64,000 nucleotides of DNA from Helicoverpa zea. Lineage: Eukaryota; Arthropoda; Insecta; Lepidoptera; Noctuidae. Shown piece by piece: positions 60,901-64,000 of the stretch. The DNA lies in NCBI RefSeq assembly GCF_022581195.2, contig NC_061482.1:16988001-17052000 (forward strand), read 5' to 3'. Both the position numbers and the translations under genes were made by a program. The notes under the pieces are model-generated. The model did no database searches, had not been told where the DNA came from, and saw only the letters and a list, made by a program, of their open reading frames with translations. Within the stretch, counting starts at the first letter, position 1, and every line of letters begins with the position of its first letter.

Positions 60901-63120
60901 AACAGTGATGCGACCTAAAAAACGACAAATTCGCGGTGGGTTCGAAAGTGGTTGCCATAGAATAAATTGTAGCTTTGAAATGACATAGGTTTCATCACTT
61001 AATCTTGAATTGTAATTTAAGTTTTTGCATAACCCTGTAGTAGGATATGGTCAATGCACATTTTGTTATGTAGCTATAAAATCTCCATGTTTCTACACTT
61101 GCAAAAAAAATAAATGAATTTGAGGTTCTCAACCTGTCACCACGCTCAGATTGGAAAAATGCAAAGTTCTAACCTCCGCACTTAAAGACATTGAATTATT
61201 ACTTAAATAACTTATAAGTAACGATTAACTGTCGTACCACAAAAACGTTTAAACATCTGCTGAACACTTGCCTAAAAAATGACAGGTTATGACGTTGAAC
61301 TAAGGTCTGTTTTGCAGCTACACTTTTTTAAATACAAGCGTTCAACGTTCAGGTTTTTGTAGTAAGGCTGTAAAAGGGTAATTTTGTTAATGTATAGTTA
61401 GTAGTATATGTTACCTGGTAAGGTCTTTCGCCAGTGTGACAGCGAACATGGCGACGCAACTTGGACAGCTCGACGGAGGCGTAGTCGCATTCCGTACATT
61501 TGTGAGGCTTCTCATGCGTGTGCTTGTAACGGACGTGACGCACCAGCTCCCCTGCACAATGGTAACGCGTTAGAGGTTCACTATACCAGTAAAAAATTAC
61601 AAAACGGACATACAGTCAAAACCGTTTATGGTCAAAGGTACTTGACTGTGAAGCTTAACGAGTCGACACACACACTTATGCTCAGTCCTCAATCCAGTTA
61701 CCCGGGCAACCTAATACCTCTTGGTAAGACTGGCTATCAGACTTACTGGCTTCTTACTACCCGTAATGAATGAATGAATGCAGAGAATAGAATATCCTTT
61801 ATTGTGCACCAAACATGGACAAGGACAAAATAAAAAAATATATGTGAGTACAATAGGCGGTCTTATCGCTAAAAGCAATCTCATCCAGACAATCTTTGGA
61901 TGGAGTTGCTTTTTAAAGAATTAGATTACAGGTAGCTGGCATATATATAATGACTAAATATATATACAAATATAAGACAATACATATTTAAGGAAATTTG
62001 CTTTGGGAGACAAAAATAGACAGCGTTTTAGAGAGCCAGATAAGGCAATTAAGGCATAATAAGGTTATAAACTCACCAGAAGTAGTAAAAGGACTGTTGC
62101 AGTACTTGCAAACATGCGGCTTGACGCCATTGTGCATGTTCACATGGTTCTGCAGGGAAGCCATGGTCTTGAAGCCGCGTTCACACACCATGCACTTGTG
62201 AGGACGTTCATCCGAATGGGACTTCATGTGACGAAGGAGCAGGTACCTGACGAACAGAGATAAGTGTTTATATGAAGCTGTGTTGTTTAATACAAGACAA
62301 AAATTAAGAGCTGTGTGAATATGCCAAAGTGTAATGGCCAAGTTAGTGATCTATACTAATATTATAAAGAGGAAAACTTTGTTCGTTTGTTTGTTTGTTT
62401 GGTTGTATTGAATAGGTTCAAAAACTACTGGACCGTTTTTAAAATTCGAAAGCTACATTATCCACGAGTAACATAGGCTATATTTTATCCCGATATGGGC
62501 AGTAGTTACCAAGGGACACGGGTGAACCGCGGGAAAACGGCTAGTAGTAAATAAAATTAATCAATTTTATTTGAAGTCAAGTCAATTCCACTATAAGCTG
62601 GCATACAATAAAGAATTCTATGCTATGAACAAATCCCTCTTAATGTATTTAATACCAATTATTATGTATCCTCCTGTACTTATGTCTTAAAACAATTTTG
62701 CTATCGGCATTGACTATCAAAAGCTTCAAAACGATCAAGAATAACAAAAAGATAGATAGATGAATATATTCCTCGTTACACCAATCAACATTACAAAAAA
62801 CAAAACTAAATATTATTTAAAAGTTTAAGCACAGATTACTGTTTAAGTGACACAATGGGCGATGTTATCTAGAACAGCGATCTCTTACAGAAAAGCTATG
62901 GATGGATTGAGACAAGTATGAGCAGTACATGGGCAACTTACCGTCGATGACTAGTATAGGAACAGAAGTTGCACTGGAAGTTCAACCTAGTATGCTTGTT
63001 CTTCTTCTGTGGCTTGGGCCTTCCTTCAGGAACATCATCTTCTTCCTCCGAAGCCTCTTCTCCCGCCTCTTCCTCCTCAAAGTTGTACACATCGTCATTG
63101 CCTTTCTCACCGGCCTCGCT
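51904..63120 (-). CDS. CTCF: CTCF insulator protein, 3' ten exons (N-terminus outside window)
   Basis: Zinc-finger chromatin insulator. Minus-strand exons in coding order: 63120-62942, 62246-62077, 61551-61415, 59864-59714, 59232-59066, 58810-58674, 58146-57909, 56502-56298, 55463-55330, 51966-51904. GT-AG sites and phases agree over 1,581 nt (526 aa, then TAA). An acidic linker leads into eleven C2H2 fingers. Diagnostic matches to vertebrate CTCF are HMKSHSDERPHKC (fingers 1-2), ELVRHVRYKHTHEKPHKC (3-4), ASVELSKLRRH (4), FKLKRHLRTHTGEKPYKC (5-6) and RQKQLLRRHQNLYHNPDYVP (10). Finger 11 is CHECKRMFAHKGNLIRH. The tail holds YVVLEVIQLEDGTEQQ, a poly-Glu run and a final EKVVLRIV. The exon ending at 56298 uses a GTTAGT donor; the one ending at 57909 uses GTATGG. 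The first in-window exon starts in phase 0 after TACGTAG, so more coding exons lie upstream. Part of the exon 56502-56298 is duplicated downstream. Confidence 0.93.
52057..52283. mobile_element. MITE family A, copy 4 (last CTCF intron, inverted)
   Basis: 227 bp, near-identical to the other three copies, with the loop inverted relative to 468-694. TA lies on both sides. It sits about 90 bp upstream of the last CTCF exon in transcript order. Confidence 0.85.
53771..53814. repeat. Perfect 17-bp inverted repeat
   Basis: GCCTGTGTCAATTGCAA (53771-53787) and its exact reverse complement (53798-53814), separated by 10 bp that themselves contain TTGCAA. Confidence 0.9.
54695..54870. repeat. Palindromic dispersed repeat
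   Basis: It contains GATTCTAATTATTGAAACAC, then TCGCTACGCTC, then the near reverse complement GTGTTTCAATTTTAGAATC. It is surrounded by TGCACTCGAGTGCAAAG and AAGCAACTTTGCACTCTTG, which also pair. Related CGCTCGCTTCGCTCGCGCAT lies at about 55860. Likely an element fragment; class unknown. Confidence 0.45.
55525..56062. mobile_element. Dispersed element with GGACGTATWTA ends (CTCF intron)
   Basis: The left end reads CATGGACGTATATAAGGGGG, followed by GGGGGTCCAGAGGGTCC. The right end, reversed, reads ACACGGACGTATTTATAGC, followed by AAGGGGGGGGGGTCCAC. This gives inverted ends plus G-rich blocks around ~500 bp without a transposase. I recall similar G-rich ended repeats in moths; no class is assigned. 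Confidence 0.45.
56189..56253 (-). other. Perfect 65-bp duplicate of part of a CTCF coding exon
   Basis: 65 bp identical to 56297-56361 (the 3' end of the exon 56502-56298), offset by 108 bp and in the same orientation. It covers the codons for EDGTEQQVAVVAPDYMEEDA and the next two residues. The donor GTTAGT of the parent exon reads GATAGT in the copy, so the copy lacks a donor and would run into TAG. Upstream of the copy, CTCTAG could serve as an acceptor and, joined to the parent exon's phase-1 end, stays in frame. However, the intron would be only 45 nt. Confidence 0.9.
58205..58325 (+). repeat. 5S-headed SINE body fragment (CTCF intron)
   Basis: GTCAGATAGGCAGTCGCTCC, CTGGTACTCAGCTGCATCTG and AGACTGGAAGCCGACCTCGA, then AAGGCTAGGCAGATG, match the 3' half of the SINE at 14320-14672. 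Confidence 0.6.
58910..59020. repeat. Retroelement tail fragment
   Basis: TAATATTATAAATGTGAAAG, then CTGTCTGTCTTTCTGTCTGT and CACGCCTAAGAAGATG, a common lepidopteran tail. It is joined to TAATAGGGTCCCGTTTTATC from the AGGGTTCCGTA family. Confidence 0.5.
60088..60147 (+). pseudogene. N-terminal remnant of the same transposase
   Basis: The ATG at 60088 encodes MSSSSRRKCFKESGSVSKK and then a TGA. A Ser/Lys-rich start followed by loss of frame fits the 5' end of the transposase gene of the surrounding deleted element. Confidence 0.4.
60367..60636 (+). pseudogene. C-terminal remnant of a DDE transposase
   Basis: The open frame from after a TAA at 60361 to the stop at 60636 encodes VWGILKNYIASHNVDQN, INERLGQIDEGMLGN, TCRHVQKKKEEYYRHF and an acidic Ser-rich end (GESSESENSSFDFSSSDTES). 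This pattern (VWxxlKxyva, then cxHvxkxExxy, then an acidic tail) is the C-terminus of IS630/Tc1/mariner-type transposases common in insects. The catalytic Asp residues would lie upstream and are deleted. Confidence 0.65.
61665..61770 (-). repeat. 5S-headed SINE body fragment (reverse, CTCF intron)
   Basis: CTCAATCCAGTTACCCGGGC, AACCTAATACCTCTTGGTAA and GACTGGCTATCAGACTTACT match the reversed SINE body as seen at 22964-23228. Confidence 0.55.
61775..61935 (-). repeat. Non-LTR retrotransposon 3' end (reverse)
   Basis: On the minus strand this reads toward GTGCACAATAAAGGATATTC, then TATTCTCTGCATTCATTCAT, a LINE polyadenylation motif with a short tandem tail of CATT units. It is preceded by AGCGATAAGACCGCCTATTG. 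It is a 5'-truncated fragment with no coding region left. Confidence 0.6.
62350..62545 (-). repeat. Non-LTR-type 3' tail (reverse, CTCF intron)
   Basis: It starts ACTAATATTATAAAGAGGAA and TTCGTTTGTTTGTTTG, contains AACTACTGGACCG and AGTAACATAGGCTATATTTT, and ends GGGAAAACGGCTAGTAG, in reverse of the family order. Confidence 0.65.
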
Positions 63121-63269
63121 CTACGTACAAAATAAATTCATATTAGGACTTATAAATAGTAAATAATGTCGGGACAGCTTTTCTATGGTGTGTGTAACTT
63201 GTGTTACGGGTGCCAACAACTTATGAACTACATATTATGTGCATGTTTCGACATACGTCATAAATGTCG

Positions 63270-63350
63270 ACCGAACCAGGAATCGAACCCGGGACCCCAG
63301 GTTCGGCAAGTTCGACAAGAATCGACCCCGGCAGTTCGGCTTTGCGCCAT
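63270..63350 (-). repeat. tRNA-derived SINE head fragment (reverse)
   Basis: GAACCAGGAATCGAACCCGG followed by GACC is the reverse complement of a pol III B box (GGGTTCGATTCC with flanks). There is no complete tRNA fold around it. Confidence 0.45.
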
Positions 63351-63352
63351 CC

Positions 63353-63682
63353 AGGGACCCGAATCTCCTAATTTTACTTAAGCGAAATTCGATTCACATT
63401 CGACTGAGATCCAATCACGACTCAATTACGATTGAAGCGATGTGGCATTCCGCTATTTTTTCTTTGAAATGAACGTTTTTATCCTTTTCTGTCATTCAAT
63501 AATGAATCATTTTGTCTGCAAATGTCGGAATACGATTGGTCTTATTGACCTAACCATATCGGGCATTCTGGTACAGGTTACTGTACCAGAATGCCCGATA
63601 TGGTTAAAACTGCTATTGCGATCATATTGCGATTCAACTTCTATTCGATGTTGACATTATTAACTTAGGAGAATCGGGCCCC
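63353..63682. mobile_element. MITE family B, copy 2 (with internal perfect palindrome)
   Basis: ~330 bp, inverted relative to 10815-11188. Its ends are AGGGACCCGAATCTCCTAAT and GGAGAATCGGGCCCC. Shared blocks include GATCCAATCACGACTCAATT, GTCATTCAATAATGAATCAT and AACTGCTATTGCGAT. The centre carries a 26-bp perfect palindrome arm (63551-63576 against 63581-63606) absent from copy 1. The element lies upstream of the first in-window CTCF exon. Confidence 0.75.
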
Positions 63683-64000
63683 AGAACTTATTTCACACAT
63701 TTGATATACAAGCTATTTGTTGTTGCTAATACCATGATAATCATAAACGATATACGTCCACTAAGACACGTAAATCCTTTATAAATAAAAACAATAGTCC
63801 TGTCGCCAATACACGTTTATCGCAATTAAAACAATATTTTGCCCAACGCAAACATCAAAGAAACCTGCGCGGCGGCCATTTACTAAACATACACACACAC
63901 GTTTACAGAACATAATATACCCTACGTTCCCGAACGCGGAAATCAGCAAAAAGTCAATTGGAAGCTTAAAAACCCTTTAAAAACAAGTGACGGCTAGAAA
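63683..64000. other. CTCF upstream intron or flank, no exon recognised
   Basis: AT-rich with a short CA run near 63891. No exon with CTCF-like N-terminal sequence could be supported before the window ends. Confidence 0.4.

Overview
Kind of organism. This is a eukaryotic, AT-rich, intron-containing, transposon-loaded window, most likely from a moth or butterfly (Lepidoptera). It holds two conserved multi-exon animal genes with GT-AG introns. Between and inside them lie repeat families typical of lepidopteran genomes: short non-LTR tails with the CAAACAAACAAACTC motif, a repeat bounded by AGGGTTCCGTA and ACGGAACCCT, a SINE with a 5S rRNA-like head, and many short terminal-inverted-repeat elements (MITEs). 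There are no bacterial operons, CRISPR arrays or rRNA operons.

Layout. 1-16.2 kb is repeat-rich intergenic DNA: a ~290 bp satellite with a MITE inside it, SINE and LINE tails, a GC-rich island at 7.65-7.84 kb and an orphan THAP-like exon at 13.3 kb. 16.2-28.7 kb (+) is a complete 16-exon SMYD4-like gene (TPR, MYND and SET domains; 839 aa by my splice model). Its first intron carries a ~1.5 kb, 21-bp-unit minisatellite. 28.7-42.6 kb has no recognisable gene. It contains an unusual array of about eight ~150 bp modules (31.2-33.9 kb) whose predicted stems appear to be kept by paired changes, plus a minisatellite, a truncated LINE and several MITEs. 42.6-44.1 kb (-) may be a small three-exon gene. 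44.8-49.65 kb is a nested pair: a ~918 bp long-inverted-repeat element with an 8-bp target duplication, into which a 3,950 bp P-element-superfamily transposon has inserted with its own perfect 8-bp target duplication. The transposon encodes an apparently intact 902-aa THAP9-like transposase. 51.9-63.1 kb (-) is the 3' portion of the CTCF insulator gene (11 zinc fingers plus the acidic C-terminus; the N-terminal exons lie beyond the window). Its introns hold MITEs, SINEs, an internally deleted Tc1/mariner-type transposon and a recent perfect 65 bp duplication of part of a coding exon.

How the parts relate. The two conserved genes are independent: a predicted lysine methyltransferase-like protein and a chromatin architectural factor. 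The strongest unusual features are the nested, possibly still active P element, the CTCF partial-exon duplication and the 31-34 kb modules. One MITE family with a TA target duplication occurs four times, twice in introns of the SMYD4-like gene and once in the last CTCF intron. Splice models come from reading splice sites and phase by eye, with no transcript or database support.
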